A stretch of 64,000 nucleotides of DNA, taken from Crocinitomix sp. GTDB lineage: Bacteria > Bacteroidota > Bacteroidia > Flavobacteriales_D > Crocinitomicaceae. Below the pieces are notes generated by a model. The model was not told the origin of the DNA and searched no databases. It saw only the letters and a list, made by a program, of their open reading frames with translations. Below are positions 1 to 6,857 of the stretch, one piece after another (the first letter of the stretch is position 1; each line of letters opens with the position of its first letter). The translations under genes were made by a program, and so were the position numbers. The DNA is taken from the NCBI GenBank assembly GCA_013138735.1, contig WTCE01000117.1:1-64000 (forward strand). The letters are read 5' to 3'.

Positions 1-141
1 TTGGAAAAATGTAGGGCATTGTTGGGAAAGAAAGGGGAACATTTAACCGATCAGCAAATTGAGCAAATAGCGAAGGAACTCAAAAGACTTGCCCGAATAA
101 ATATCAAAATCATCCAAGAACAGAAAATTAAAAAGAAATGA
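1..141 (+). CDS. small ORF upstream of the recombinase, 5' end at window edge
   Basis: Frame 1 is open from the first base (TTG) to TGA at 139-141 and encodes about 46 lysine/glutamine-rich residues ending in IKKK. Its stop overlaps the recombinase ATG as ATGA, so the two are probably translationally coupled in one operon. The true start is probably outside the window. The basic helical composition would suit an accessory protein of the integrated element, but I recognise no family. Confidence 0.5.
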   Translation: MEKCRALLGKKGEHLTDQQIEQIAKELKRLARINIKIIQEQKIKKK

Positions 142-1700
142 AGAAGGTAACAATCATGTGTCGGGTAAGTTCAGACGAGCAAGCCAAAGGATATAGTTTG
201 GACGATCAATTTGACCGCCTAACAGATTATTGCAAAAGGTGGGGCTATGAGGTTGTTCACGTAATTCGCGAAGATCATTCTGCAAAATCATTTGATCGAC
301 CTGAATGGAAGAAATGGATGAAGCTGGTTAAGAAAAATGAATTGGAGACAGATGAATTACTCGTTACTTCGTGGGACAGATTTTCAAGAGATTTAACAGA
401 TGGACTCAATGTAATAAGAGATTTAAGCAAACGGGGAATGACAGCGCAAGCCATAGAACAACCCGTTGATCTCAATATTCCCGATCAGTGGATAATGCTT
501 GCCGTTTATATGGCTGCTCCTGATGTGGACAATCAAAAACGTTCGATTAAAATTCGCAGAGGTGTTCGCCAAGGATTAAAAAACGGATACTGGCCGAGAA
601 AACCTTTCTTTGGTTTCATATCAGCAAGAAATGAAGAGGGCAAACATATCATAGTTCACGATCCTGTTAAAGCACCAATCATTCGAGAGATATTTGAAGA
701 GGTAGCTAAAGGCACACCGCAAAATGAGATTCGGGCTGACCTTGCTGAAAGAAAGATCAAAATTTCGCGGAACAATATGAGCAAGATGTTAAAGCGAATT
801 ATCTATATGGGTAAAATAGAAGTTCCTGCATTAGACAAAGAACCAATGAAAATTGTAGAAGGAAGACATGAGCCAATTGTAAGCGAGACTTTGTTCTATG
901 AAGTACAACAAGCACTAGCAGGAAACCGAAAGGCTAGAGGCAAGTTTGAACCGAAATACACGAAACTCCGTGACGACTTCCATTTACGTGGTGTTTTGAA
1001 TTGTGACGAATGCGCCCATACCATGACGGCGAGTTATTCCAAGGGTAAATTAGGGAAACGTTACGGGTATTATCATTGTAACCATTGCAAGAAACAAAGG
1101 GTCTCGGCAATCAAAGTTCACAAAGCGTTTGATGAATTACTAAAGACCATTCAAATAGAACCAGAAATGCTAGTCCTTTATAATGCGTTCTTGGCAGATG
1201 AAATGAAAATGTCACAAGTAGACAACAAACCTGAACTTAAAACGCTCAAAGCAAAACTCGAACAAATCGAAAGTCGATTGATAAAATCGCAAGACTTAAT
1301 GTTAGACGATATGCTTGAACCCGCCGAATATGTGAGCATTAAAGCACGTCATTTAAAAGAAAAGAAGGACATAAAGGAAAAAATAGCCGATTTAAAGACT
1401 TCTACGAGTGAATTTGTAGCCTTATTAGAAAGTGGGATACACTTACTAGAGAACGTACAGGAAACCTACACTACAGGCAGCATTCATCTCAAACATAAGA
1501 TCGTGGGTTCGATATTTATGGAACAGTTAAGTTTTGATGGAAAAAAATGTCGAACCCCACAACTGAATCGGATATTTGACCTGCTTCCCAATATGGATAA
1601 GGGCTTGGGAAAGTTAAAAAGGGGACAAGTTAAAGAAATTTTCAACTTATCCCCTTCTGCGGAGAGAGGGGGACTCGAACTTTCGTCGGCCTTAGGCTGA
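138..1700 (+). CDS. large serine recombinase (site-specific integrase)
   Basis: This 520-residue protein has the domain order of large serine integrases. An N-terminal resolvase domain (about 1-145) carries C-R-V-S with the probable nucleophile Ser11 and the arginine pair in WDRFSRD (Arg81, Arg84). A recombinase DNA-binding domain covers about 150-270. A zinc ribbon follows with Cys289/Cys292 and Cys314/Cys317, then a predicted coiled coil at about 365-430. The enzyme would integrate and excise a mobile element by a covalent Ser-DNA intermediate. The ATG overlaps the upstream stop as ATGA. The last codons (…AERGGLELSS…) run through DNA that reads on the minus strand as a tRNA 3' end, so the gene probably abuts the attachment site and the element extends leftward. 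The C-terminal overlap with the GIY-YIG gene is 9 bp. Confidence 0.9.
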   Translation: MKKVTIMCRVSSDEQAKGYSLDDQFDRLTDYCKRWGYEVVHVIREDHSAKSFDRPEWKKWMKLVKKNELETDELLVTSWDRFSRDLTDGLNVIRDLSKRGMTAQAIEQPVDLNIPDQWIMLAVYMAAPDVDNQKRSIKIRRGVRQGLKNGYWPRKPFFGFISARNEEGKHIIVHDPVKAPIIREIFEEVAKGTPQNEIRADLAERKIKISRNNMSKMLKRIIYMGKIEVPALDKEPMKIVEGRHEPIVSETLFYEVQQALAGNRKARGKFEPKYTKLRDDFHLRGVLNCDECAHTMTASYSKGKLGKRYGYYHCNHCKKQRVSAIKVHKAFDELLKTIQIEPEMLVLYNAFLADEMKMSQVDNKPELKTLKAKLEQIESRLIKSQDLMLDDMLEPAEYVSIKARHLKEKKDIKEKIADLKTSTSEFVALLESGIHLLENVQETYTTGSIHLKHKIVGSIFMEQLSFDGKKCRTPQLNRIFDLLPNMDKGLGKLKRGQVKEIFNLSPSAERGGLELSSALG

Positions 1701-1717
1701 TACGAATCCTGTGCTCT
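1658..1717 (-). other. tRNA-derived remnant (3' half of a tRNA), candidate attachment site
   Basis: On the minus strand 1680-1659 reads GTTCGAGTCC then CCCTCTCTCCGC, which is the T-loop, T-stem and 3' acceptor strand of a tRNA (Ser/Leu-like acceptor). Further 5', bases 1704-1717 are identical to 14 bases of the intact tRNA-Met (2053-2066). No matching 5' acceptor strand exists upstream, so this is not a functional tRNA. It lies within the 3' ends of both the recombinase and the GIY-YIG gene. A serine-integrase att site fits best, but the identity of the source tRNA is inference. Confidence 0.55.
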
Positions 1718-1957
1718 TGTCTAATTTACTGTAAATCCATTGTCTACCTTGTCCGCTTTTTAACGCCTTTTCTCTTTTCATGGCTTGTTTTTTTGAATGG
1801 AATAACTCAACATGTCCTACTATCCATGGTCTATAAATTCTAGTGTGACTTTTTTGAGAGTTGTTAAGCGCATTTATTCTTGCAATTAGGTTTTCAGAAT
1901 TACCTATATAAATCTTATCATGCATTTTGGAGTAAGCACGTAAACGACATAAGTCAT
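1692..1957 (-). pseudogene. GIY-YIG nuclease-like gene, frameshifted
   Basis: The open frame from 1925 to 1692 encodes DKIYIGNSENL…AMKREKALKSGQGRQWI, the body of a short UPF0213/COG2827-type GIY-YIG protein, but lacks the first beta strand. That strand is found in another frame just upstream: ATG at 1957 reads MTYVVYVLTPK, matching the usual family start, and the frames switch near an AAAA run at 1926-1930. The gene is therefore a full-length GIY-YIG with one frameshift (mutation or sequencing error). Its last seven residues (STGFVSA) are encoded by the tRNA-like remnant. It starts just downstream of the tRNA-Met terminator. GIY-YIG folds act as DNA endonucleases; the role of this short branch is unknown. 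Confidence 0.75.
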
Positions 1958-1978
1958 AGTAATAGTCTTGGGTAAAAA

Positions 1979-2010
1979 AAAACCAGATTCATAAAAATGA
2001 ATCTGGTTTT
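1979..2010 (-). terminator. intrinsic terminator of tRNA-Met
   Basis: Perfect 14-bp inverted repeat (AAAACCAGATTCAT / ATGAATCTGGTTTT) with an AAAA loop. On the minus strand it follows the tRNA 3' end by 3 nt and runs into a T tract. Confidence 0.88.
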
Positions 2011-2013
2011 ACG

Positions 2014-2087
2014 TGGCGAGAGAGAGATTTGAACTCTCGACCTCAGGGTTATGAATCCTGTGCTCTAACCAACTGAGCTACCTCGCC
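2014..2087 (-). tRNA. tRNA-Met (anticodon CAT)
   Basis: The minus strand folds as a cloverleaf: acceptor GGCGAGG paired with TCTCGCC and discriminator A, D-arm GCTCAGTTGGTTAGAGC, anticodon loop TTCATAA, and T-arm with GTTCAAATC. CCA is not fully encoded (AC follows). The upper anticodon-stem pair is A-C. Elongator Met is most likely, but a CAT anticodon could also be lysidine-modified Ile2. Confidence 0.93.
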
Positions 2088-2139
2088 TTTGCACTCTAAC
2101 CATCCCGATAGCTATCGGGAGAGCTACCTCGCCTTTGCA
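2075..2139. repeat. partial duplication of the tRNA-Met 5' end
   Basis: A 19-bp direct repeat (GAGCTACCTCGCCTTTGCA) occurs at 2075-2093, inside and flanking the tRNA 5' end, and again at 2121-2139. The preceding CTCTAACC is also duplicated (2063-2070 and 2094-2101). In the second copy the four bases AACT between these blocks are replaced by an 18-19 bp palindrome. Confidence 0.85.
2103..2120. repeat. perfect 18-bp palindrome TCCCGATAGCTATCGGGA
   Basis: Perfect self-complementary 18-mer. It shares the layout CCG-NN-AGCT-NN-CGG with palindromes at 11854, 12010 and 43917, suggesting a dispersed short element. Confidence 0.85.
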
Positions 2140-2285
2140 TTATGCTAATGCGGGTGCAAATGTAAATTATTTTTCTAAAATAATGGCGCAATACGAGCGA
2201 ATATTTTAAAAAATAATAATGTTCATTGCAAAAGCCTGTCAGCTACTATGGTAGCTATATTGTGTTCAGTTTAATAAAGTCTGTT

Positions 2286-2293
2286 TATTTTTG
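2286..2293 (+). promoter_or_regulatory. Bacteroidota -7 box TATTTTTG upstream of alkB-like gene
   Basis: Matches TAnnTTTG. Only 6 nt separate it from the ATG at 2300, so the transcript would be leaderless or nearly so. Confidence 0.6.
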
Positions 2294-2299
2294 TAGTGC

Positions 2300-2908
2300 A
2301 TGAAGCTTTTTCCTGAAAATCCAAATTTGAATTTGTTGCCATATAATGGTACCGTGAACTATTATGGATGTGTTTTTGATGCAAATAATGCCGAACATTA
2401 TTTTGAACGCTTGATGGAAACGATTGAATGGCGCAATGACGAGGCCGTAATCTTTGGTAAACATATTATCACCGCACGTAAAGTAGCTTGGTATGGTGAC
2501 GAAAAATTTCCGTATCGCTATTCGGGAACAACTAAACACGCCTTGCAATGGACCAAAGAATTGCAAGAATTAAAAATAATCACTGAAAAATTAACGGGAG
2601 AAACATATAATTCATGTTTGTTAAACCTGTACCATAACGGTAACGAAGGAATGGCATGGCACAGTGATGGTGAAAAGGATTTAAAAACGAACGGCGCCAT
2701 TGCCTCTCTTAGTTTTGGGGCCGAGCGCAAATTTGCATTCAAACATAAAAAGGAAAAAGAAACAATCTCCCTCATTCTTGAACACGGCAGTTTATTGGTG
2801 ATGAAGGCCGAGACACAAACCTATTGGTTGCACCGTCTTCCGCCCACTAAAAAAATATCGGTACCGCGGATCAATTTAACGTTTAGAACGATAGATGCTG
2901 TTAAGTGA
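2300..2908 (+). CDS. AlkB-like 2-oxoglutarate/Fe(II) dioxygenase
   Basis: This 202-residue protein belongs to the AlkB (ALKBH2/3-like) family, which repairs alkylated bases such as 1-methyladenine and 3-methylcytosine by oxidative demethylation. The iron-binding residues are visible as His121 and Asp123 (WHSDGE) and His178 (WLHRLPP). Arg190 and Arg196 in PRINLTFR match the 2-oxoglutarate-binding and family arginines. Length is normal for bacterial AlkB homologues. The cytosolic protein appears to be transcribed alone from a -7 box immediately upstream. It lies next to, not within, the integrated element. Confidence 0.9.
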   Translation: MKLFPENPNLNLLPYNGTVNYYGCVFDANNAEHYFERLMETIEWRNDEAVIFGKHIITARKVAWYGDEKFPYRYSGTTKHALQWTKELQELKIITEKLTGETYNSCLLNLYHNGNEGMAWHSDGEKDLKTNGAIASLSFGAERKFAFKHKKEKETISLILEHGSLLVMKAETQTYWLHRLPPTKKISVPRINLTFRTIDAVK

Positions 2909-3020
2909 GTTTTTTGTGGATTTGTGCCATTAACTATAGAGTAGTAGCGCTGCATTTTTTTGCCGTTTAACTAAAAAGGTGTACCTTATAATATATTGTT
3001 CATCTTTTCAAAATGTCGTT

Positions 3021-3836
3021 ATGCAAGCAACTTCTATTTTTAACCGAGTTTTATTACTAACCGATTTTTCAGATTACTCAAGAAATGCCGTCATGTATGC
3101 CATCAACGCGCTTGGAAATAGATCGAGTTATGTTCTGCTCAATTCCTATAACTGCCGAACTTCTGCATCCACTTTTATTGACATCAATGAGATTGCCCAT
3201 AAAGAATCTGAGTACCAACTCAAGGAAGAAATGACATGGGTGATTAATCAATTTCCTGATATTGAGCTTGATATAGTTTTTGACTGTCAGCAAGGTAAGC
3301 CAGTAAATGTTGTGAAAAAGTATTGGGAGGATGCTGATTTAGTGGTTATGGGGGCGAAAGGAACGAGCAAGTCGGACAAGTTTCTTAATGGAAGCACGTT
3401 TGATTCAGTTCTAAATGGGCTTCACTGTCCAATTTTATGCATTCCAATTGGTGCAGATTATCGCATGATGGAAAAAGTTGCTTTAGCAAATGACCTCAAA
3501 TATATGTCAAAGGAATCTAATATGGCGGTTATTCGTGCTTTAAAGGGTTATTTTAATTGTGATATAACTAGTCTAAGTATGCAACCTCGAGGTTGGACGC
3601 CTAGTAAAGAAGAATCTCGTTTGATGGAACTATTAAATAAACGTAAATTCTTGAAAAACGTTCATATTGTTGAAAATGATAATACAAGTGAGGCACTGCT
3701 TACTTTTTGCTTCAATCATCAAATTGACCTGCTTGTGGTAATCAGCAGAAGCAGAGGCTTTTTTGGAAGAATTTTCAAAAAGAACATTTCTCAAAATCTG
3801 ATTAGTCAAACTGTAATGCCCGTGCTTGTACTATAG
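3021..3836 (+). CDS. universal stress protein, tandem UspA domains
   Basis: A cytosolic protein of about 271 residues with two consecutive UspA folds. The first begins FNRVLLLTDFSD and contains the nucleotide-binding pattern G-2x-G-9x-G-S (MGAKGTSKSDKFLNGST). The second is more divergent and ends …TVMPVLVL. The frame is open from GTG at 2979, but ATG 3021 is the better start because it aligns with the start of the paralogue at 4344. Such proteins bind ATP and act in stress or low-energy survival. The neighbourhood (second UspA, Fnr-like boxes, cbb3 genes) suggests a role in oxygen limitation. No Fnr-like box is visible immediately upstream of this copy. Confidence 0.87.
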   Translation: MQATSIFNRVLLLTDFSDYSRNAVMYAINALGNRSSYVLLNSYNCRTSASTFIDINEIAHKESEYQLKEEMTWVINQFPDIELDIVFDCQQGKPVNVVKKYWEDADLVVMGAKGTSKSDKFLNGSTFDSVLNGLHCPILCIPIGADYRMMEKVALANDLKYMSKESNMAVIRALKGYFNCDITSLSMQPRGWTPSKEESRLMELLNKRKFLKNVHIVENDNTSEALLTFCFNHQIDLLVVISRSRGFFGRIFKKNISQNLISQTVMPVLVL

Positions 3837-3867
3837 CAGAGTGTTTTTTTTACTCGTTTAACGAAAA

Positions 3868-3881
3868 ATGATAAAAATCAT
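3868..3881. promoter_or_regulatory. Fnr-like operator ATGATAAAAATCAT
   Basis: Perfect inverted repeat containing TGAT-N4-ATCA, the core of Fnr-type sites. Its centre (3874.5) lies 51.5 bp from the first base of the -7 box at 3926, exactly the distance found at the ccoS promoter. Confidence 0.6.
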
Positions 3882-3884
3882 AAT

Positions 3885-3902
3885 TGATGCTAAGTGGCAT
3901 CA
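3885..3902. promoter_or_regulatory. second inverted repeat TGATGC-N6-GCATCA
   Basis: Perfect 6-bp arms with a 6-bp spacer between the Fnr-like box and the -7 box. It could be a second binding site for the same or another dimeric regulator. No match to a known operator is claimed. Confidence 0.4.
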
Positions 3903-3925
3903 TCTCTAGCGAGCTGTGATTGACG

Positions 3926-3933
3926 TAGTTTTG
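3926..3933 (+). promoter_or_regulatory. -7 box TAGTTTTG
   Basis: Matches TAnnTTTG and lies 25 nt before the ATG at 3959, downstream of both inverted repeats. Confidence 0.6.
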
Positions 3934-3958
3934 GTGAGGTAAACTAAAAACTAAAATA

Positions 3959-4279
3959 ATGTCTCAATCATTAGTTATGGAAAAATCAGCACAAACAGAG
4001 CACACAACAGCAGTTTCTAATAAAATGTCATTCGAATATTTAGAGCGAAACAGGTATGGAGTCATGGTAGCTCTTATGCTTATTGTAGGATGTTCAGCTG
4101 GAATAGCAGTTGGTGTTGGTGCATTAACTCAGGTACTTTCTTTAAGTCTGTTGGCTTTAACAACAATGGCTGCACTATCTATGATGCTTGCCTTAGCGCC
4201 AATAAAAACAATCGTTTATACCAGTGCAATTGCAATTATAACTGATATCATTATCATATTGGTCAACCTTATCATGTAA
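3959..4279 (+). CDS. small integral membrane protein between two UspA genes
   Basis: A 106-residue protein I do not recognise. Residues 1-32 are polar. Two or three hydrophobic segments follow (about 33-55, 58-80 and 84-106), with small residues Gly/Ala/Ser prominent in the first (VGCSAGIAVGVGAL). It has no signal peptide, and the single Cys sits inside the first segment. It is flanked by UspA genes in the same direction, 64 bp ahead of the second, and has the best-formed Fnr-like promoter in this part of the window. An inner-membrane role in low-oxygen or stress physiology is inference from context only. Confidence 0.72.
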   Translation: MSQSLVMEKSAQTEHTTAVSNKMSFEYLERNRYGVMVALMLIVGCSAGIAVGVGALTQVLSLSLLALTTMAALSMMLALAPIKTIVYTSAIAIITDIIIILVNLIM

Positions 4280-4343
4280 AACACATATTATCAATTCAAC
4301 CTTAAAAGAGCAATCTACTCAAATCAATTTAATTAAGAATCAA

Positions 4344-5156
4344 ATGGAGTTCAATGTAATTTACTTATTAACTGACTTTTCGGAGCACGCAAAAAATGCC
4401 GGCGAGTATGCTATAGATGCGTTTGGCACGGATGTCAGTTACGTCCTAATCAATAGCTATGAAGTAAGAAGCACTGCTGCAACTTTAATTAATATTGAGG
4501 AAATCGCACATCAAGAATCTATGGCTCATTTAGAAAATGAGGCGGAAAGATTACTTGAAATATATCCAAATCTCAAGATTGAAAAATGGAGTAAATCTGG
4601 TTCGATAGTCAATGTCATTAATAGGTGCTTAAAAAATTATGACGCAGATTTAGTTGTAACGGGGAGTAAAGGGATGTCAAAATTGGACGAAATTTTAATT
4701 GGTTCTACAGCAAGTGCAGTAATTCGCGGTGTTGATAGGCCAGTGCTAACAATTCCATTAAAAGCAAAGTTCACACAAATGAATAATATCGTTTTCGGCA
4801 GCGATTTGTTGAACTCAATGAAAGCTGAGAATATTGAAATTACAGAAGCGTTAAAAGATCGATTTAATGCGAAAGTATCAGCCGCAACGGTTAAAATGAA
4901 TAAGACGGATCTAAGCACTGAAGAACAATTGCTTATCGATAAACTATCGAAAAGAGACGTAATGGACGACGTTACAGTTATCCGCGAGTCTGATGTGAGT
5001 GTGGGACTAATGAATTTTTGTAAAGAATCATCTGCAGACTTATTGGTAGTTGTTGCAAAACATACAAGTTTTTTTAAACGATTTTTTCACAAAAGTATAA
5101 CCAATGATTTAGTGAATCATGAAATGTTGCCAATATTAGTCTTAGACGACAATTAA
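4344..5156 (+). CDS. universal stress protein, tandem UspA domains (paralogue)
   Basis: A 270-residue paralogue of the protein at 3021, with the same two-domain layout and the same opening (VIYLLTDFSEHAKNA). The first domain keeps the ATP-binding signature (TGSKGMSKLDEILIGST). The C-terminal domain lacks a clear copy of it. It lies 64 bp after the small membrane gene and may share its promoter. A strong bidirectional terminator follows at 5180-5210. It probably supports survival under energy or oxygen stress, by family and context. Confidence 0.88.
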   Translation: MEFNVIYLLTDFSEHAKNAGEYAIDAFGTDVSYVLINSYEVRSTAATLINIEEIAHQESMAHLENEAERLLEIYPNLKIEKWSKSGSIVNVINRCLKNYDADLVVTGSKGMSKLDEILIGSTASAVIRGVDRPVLTIPLKAKFTQMNNIVFGSDLLNSMKAENIEITEALKDRFNAKVSAATVKMNKTDLSTEEQLLIDKLSKRDVMDDVTVIRESDVSVGLMNFCKESSADLLVVVAKHTSFFKRFFHKSITNDLVNHEMLPILVLDDN

Positions 5157-5179
5157 AATATATATAATAAGACACAATA

Positions 5180-5210
5180 AATAACCTGCATTTTAAATGC
5201 GGGTTATTTT
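5180..5210. terminator. bidirectional terminator between uspA and the regulator gene
   Basis: AATAACC/GGGTTATT hairpin with inner GCATTT/AAATGC pairing and T runs on both sides, between convergent genes ending at 5156 and 5214. Confidence 0.75.
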
Positions 5211-5213
5211 GCT

Positions 5214-6263
5214 TTAGAACATAAAGTTTTTCAACTTCTCGGGGCGTAAAATTGTGATCGCTGACCCTTTAATTGAAATGTATCCATCAGCTTTAAATTC
5301 AGATAAAGTTCGGATGACCGACTCCGTCGCAGTTCCTACAATCGAAGCTAAATCATCTCTTGATATGGCTATGCTAAAGTCGCCCTCTCCCTCATTGTAT
5401 TTTGTACTTAATTTTAACAATGAATCTGCGACTCTTTTTCTAACTGAATCGTAAGCCAAGTTCAATAACTCGGTTTGTTTTTCAGTAACTGATCCAACTA
5501 ACATTTGAATAAATTTTTCTGAAACTTCTCGCGAAGTATACAAAAGCTTTAGAAAATCTTCTCGACGGATTAAGGTAACTTCAGCATCTTCTAAAGCAGT
5601 TGCAGAAACGGTATAATTAATTCCTTTAATCATTTCTTTAAATCCAAAAAAGTCACCTTCAGAAAACAGTCCTGTCACAAAATCTTTACCATCAACATTC
5701 ATTTTGGTGGTTTTGATTTTTCCTGAGATGATAAAATAAAGGTAGTTTGGATAGTCCTCTTCATAAAAAAGGACATCCTTTTTCTTGAATTTTTTGGTAC
5801 GTTTTTCACGGGTCAATAATTCAATTCCATCTACTTTTGCTAAAAAGGAATTCAAACCAGATTCACTTCGGTCAAATTCTCCAGAAAACTGCTCAATTCT
5901 TTTTAACCTTCGCTCAACAGCATCTAGCAATTGACGATCGTCAAAAGGTTTTGTCAAATAATCATCAGCTCCCAGATTCATCCCTTTTCTAAAATCTTCT
6001 CTTTCTGATTTTGCCGTCAAGAATATGAAAGGGATTGCGGCCGTTTTAGGGTCGCGAGAAATCATGTATAAAACGCCATAACCATCTAATTCGGGCATCA
6101 TAATATCACAGAGAATTAAATCGGGTAATTCTTGTTTAATGAGTGATACACCTTTTTTTCCATTATCAGCCGTGACTACTTCATAGTCTGCCAACTCAAG
6201 AATTTCTTCAATGTTTTCACGCATATCATGATTGTCTTCAATCAGTGCAATTTTTACTGCCAT
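5214..6263 (-). CDS. receiver domain fused to a Crp/Fnr-type regulator
   Basis: A 349-residue fusion. Residues 1-125 form a CheY-like receiver with the phospho-acceptor Asp53 (LILCDIMMPELDG), Thr83 and Lys105 (LTKPFDD). About 150-265 is a cyclic-nucleotide-binding-type beta-roll (FYEEDYPNYLYFIISGKI…EGDFFGF). About 275-345 is a Crp-type winged helix with recognition helix G-T-A-T-E-S-V-I-R, which keeps the Glu and Arg that in Fnr/Crp read the TGA half-site. No N-terminal Cys cluster for an Fnr [4Fe-4S] is present. It would be a phosphorylation-controlled relative of Fnr. The kinase at 6858 is the obvious partner. Fnr-like boxes near ccoI, ccoS and the UspA group are candidate targets (inference). 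Confidence 0.9.
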   Translation of the reverse strand: MAVKIALIEDNHDMRENIEEILELADYEVVTADNGKKGVSLIKQELPDLILCDIMMPELDGYGVLYMISRDPKTAAIPFIFLTAKSEREDFRKGMNLGADDYLTKPFDDRQLLDAVERRLKRIEQFSGEFDRSESGLNSFLAKVDGIELLTREKRTKKFKKKDVLFYEEDYPNYLYFIISGKIKTTKMNVDGKDFVTGLFSEGDFFGFKEMIKGINYTVSATALEDAEVTLIRREDFLKLLYTSREVSEKFIQMLVGSVTEKQTELLNLAYDSVRKRVADSLLKLSTKYNEGEGDFSIAISRDDLASIVGTATESVIRTLSEFKADGYISIKGSAITILRPEKLKNFMF

Positions 6264-6266
6264 TTT

Positions 6267-6486
6267 TTATTGGTTAATAGATATGGTTATATAAAATGTT
6301 GTTTCTTTATTCTTTTCGCCTTCAAAGGTCAACTTTCCATCAAGCATTTCCAAATATTTTTGCTCGATATTGAGTTCTAAGCCAATTCCTTTAGTGTTAG
6401 TCACGTTTTTTGTTCTAAAAAAAGCGTAAAAAGCTATTTTTGGTCTTGTTTAGGTATTCCAAAACCTTTGTCTCGTAGTCAAATAT
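6267..6486 (-). pseudogene. histidine kinase 3' remnant
   Basis: On the minus strand this region matches the last 72 or so codons of the kinase at 6858 (GIGIPKQDQ…, NIVQKYLEMLDGKL…, ETTFYIT). It has a frameshift and an in-frame stop near the former G2 box, and has neither start nor dimerisation domain. It is the non-coding product of the tandem duplication and separates the two receiver genes. Its first codons are read through, in another frame, by the tail of the lone receiver gene. Confidence 0.85.
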
Positions 6487-6854
6487 ACTTTTTTTATTCT
6501 TCGCTCAACAGTATCTAATAGTTGACGGTCGTCAAACGGCTTTGTCAAATAATCATCAGCTCCCAAATTCATCCCTTTTCTAAAATCTTCTTTTCCCGAT
6601 TTTGCAGTCAAAAAGATGAAAGGTATTGCTGCGGTTAAAGGATCACGAGAAATCGCGTCTAAAACGCCATATCCGTCTAATTCTGGCATCATAATATCGC
6701 AAAGGATTAAGTCAGGTAATTCTTTCTTTATAAGGGGAACACCTTTTTTTCCATTCTCGGCCGTGACTACGTCATAGTCTGCTAGTTCGAGAATTTCTTC
6801 AATGTTTTCAAGCATTTCATGGTTATCTTCTATGAGCAAAATTTTCACTCGCAT
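6450..6854 (-). CDS. stand-alone response regulator receiver domain
   Basis: A 134-residue receiver, nearly identical over its first 115 residues to the receiver of the gene at 5214. It has Asp53, Thr83 and Lys105, and the long run LILCDIMMPELDGYGV is shared. It has no output domain. After RRIKK the frame runs out through the kinase remnant and adds an unrelated tail (VYLTTRQRFWNT). It starts 3 nt after the kinase stop and is surely co-transcribed with it. It arose by duplication and truncation. It could act as a phosphate sink or competitor for the full regulator, or be non-functional. Confidence 0.85.
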   Translation of the reverse strand: MRVKILLIEDNHEMLENIEEILELADYDVVTAENGKKGVPLIKKELPDLILCDIMMPELDGYGVLDAISRDPLTAAIPFIFLTAKSGKEDFRKGMNLGADDYLTKPFDDRQLLDTVERRIKKVYLTTRQRFWNT

Positions 6855-6857
6855 TTT

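Noticed and set aside
138-1700. Phage lysogeny module or anti-phage island near the recombinase
   Set aside because: Only the recombinase and one short upstream frame are inside the window. Nothing to its right is phage- or defence-like, so no cargo can be described.
1658-1717. Functional tRNA gene on the minus strand
   Set aside because: The T-arm and 3' acceptor are present, but no complementary 5' acceptor or D-arm of the same tRNA is found upstream, so it is only a fragment.
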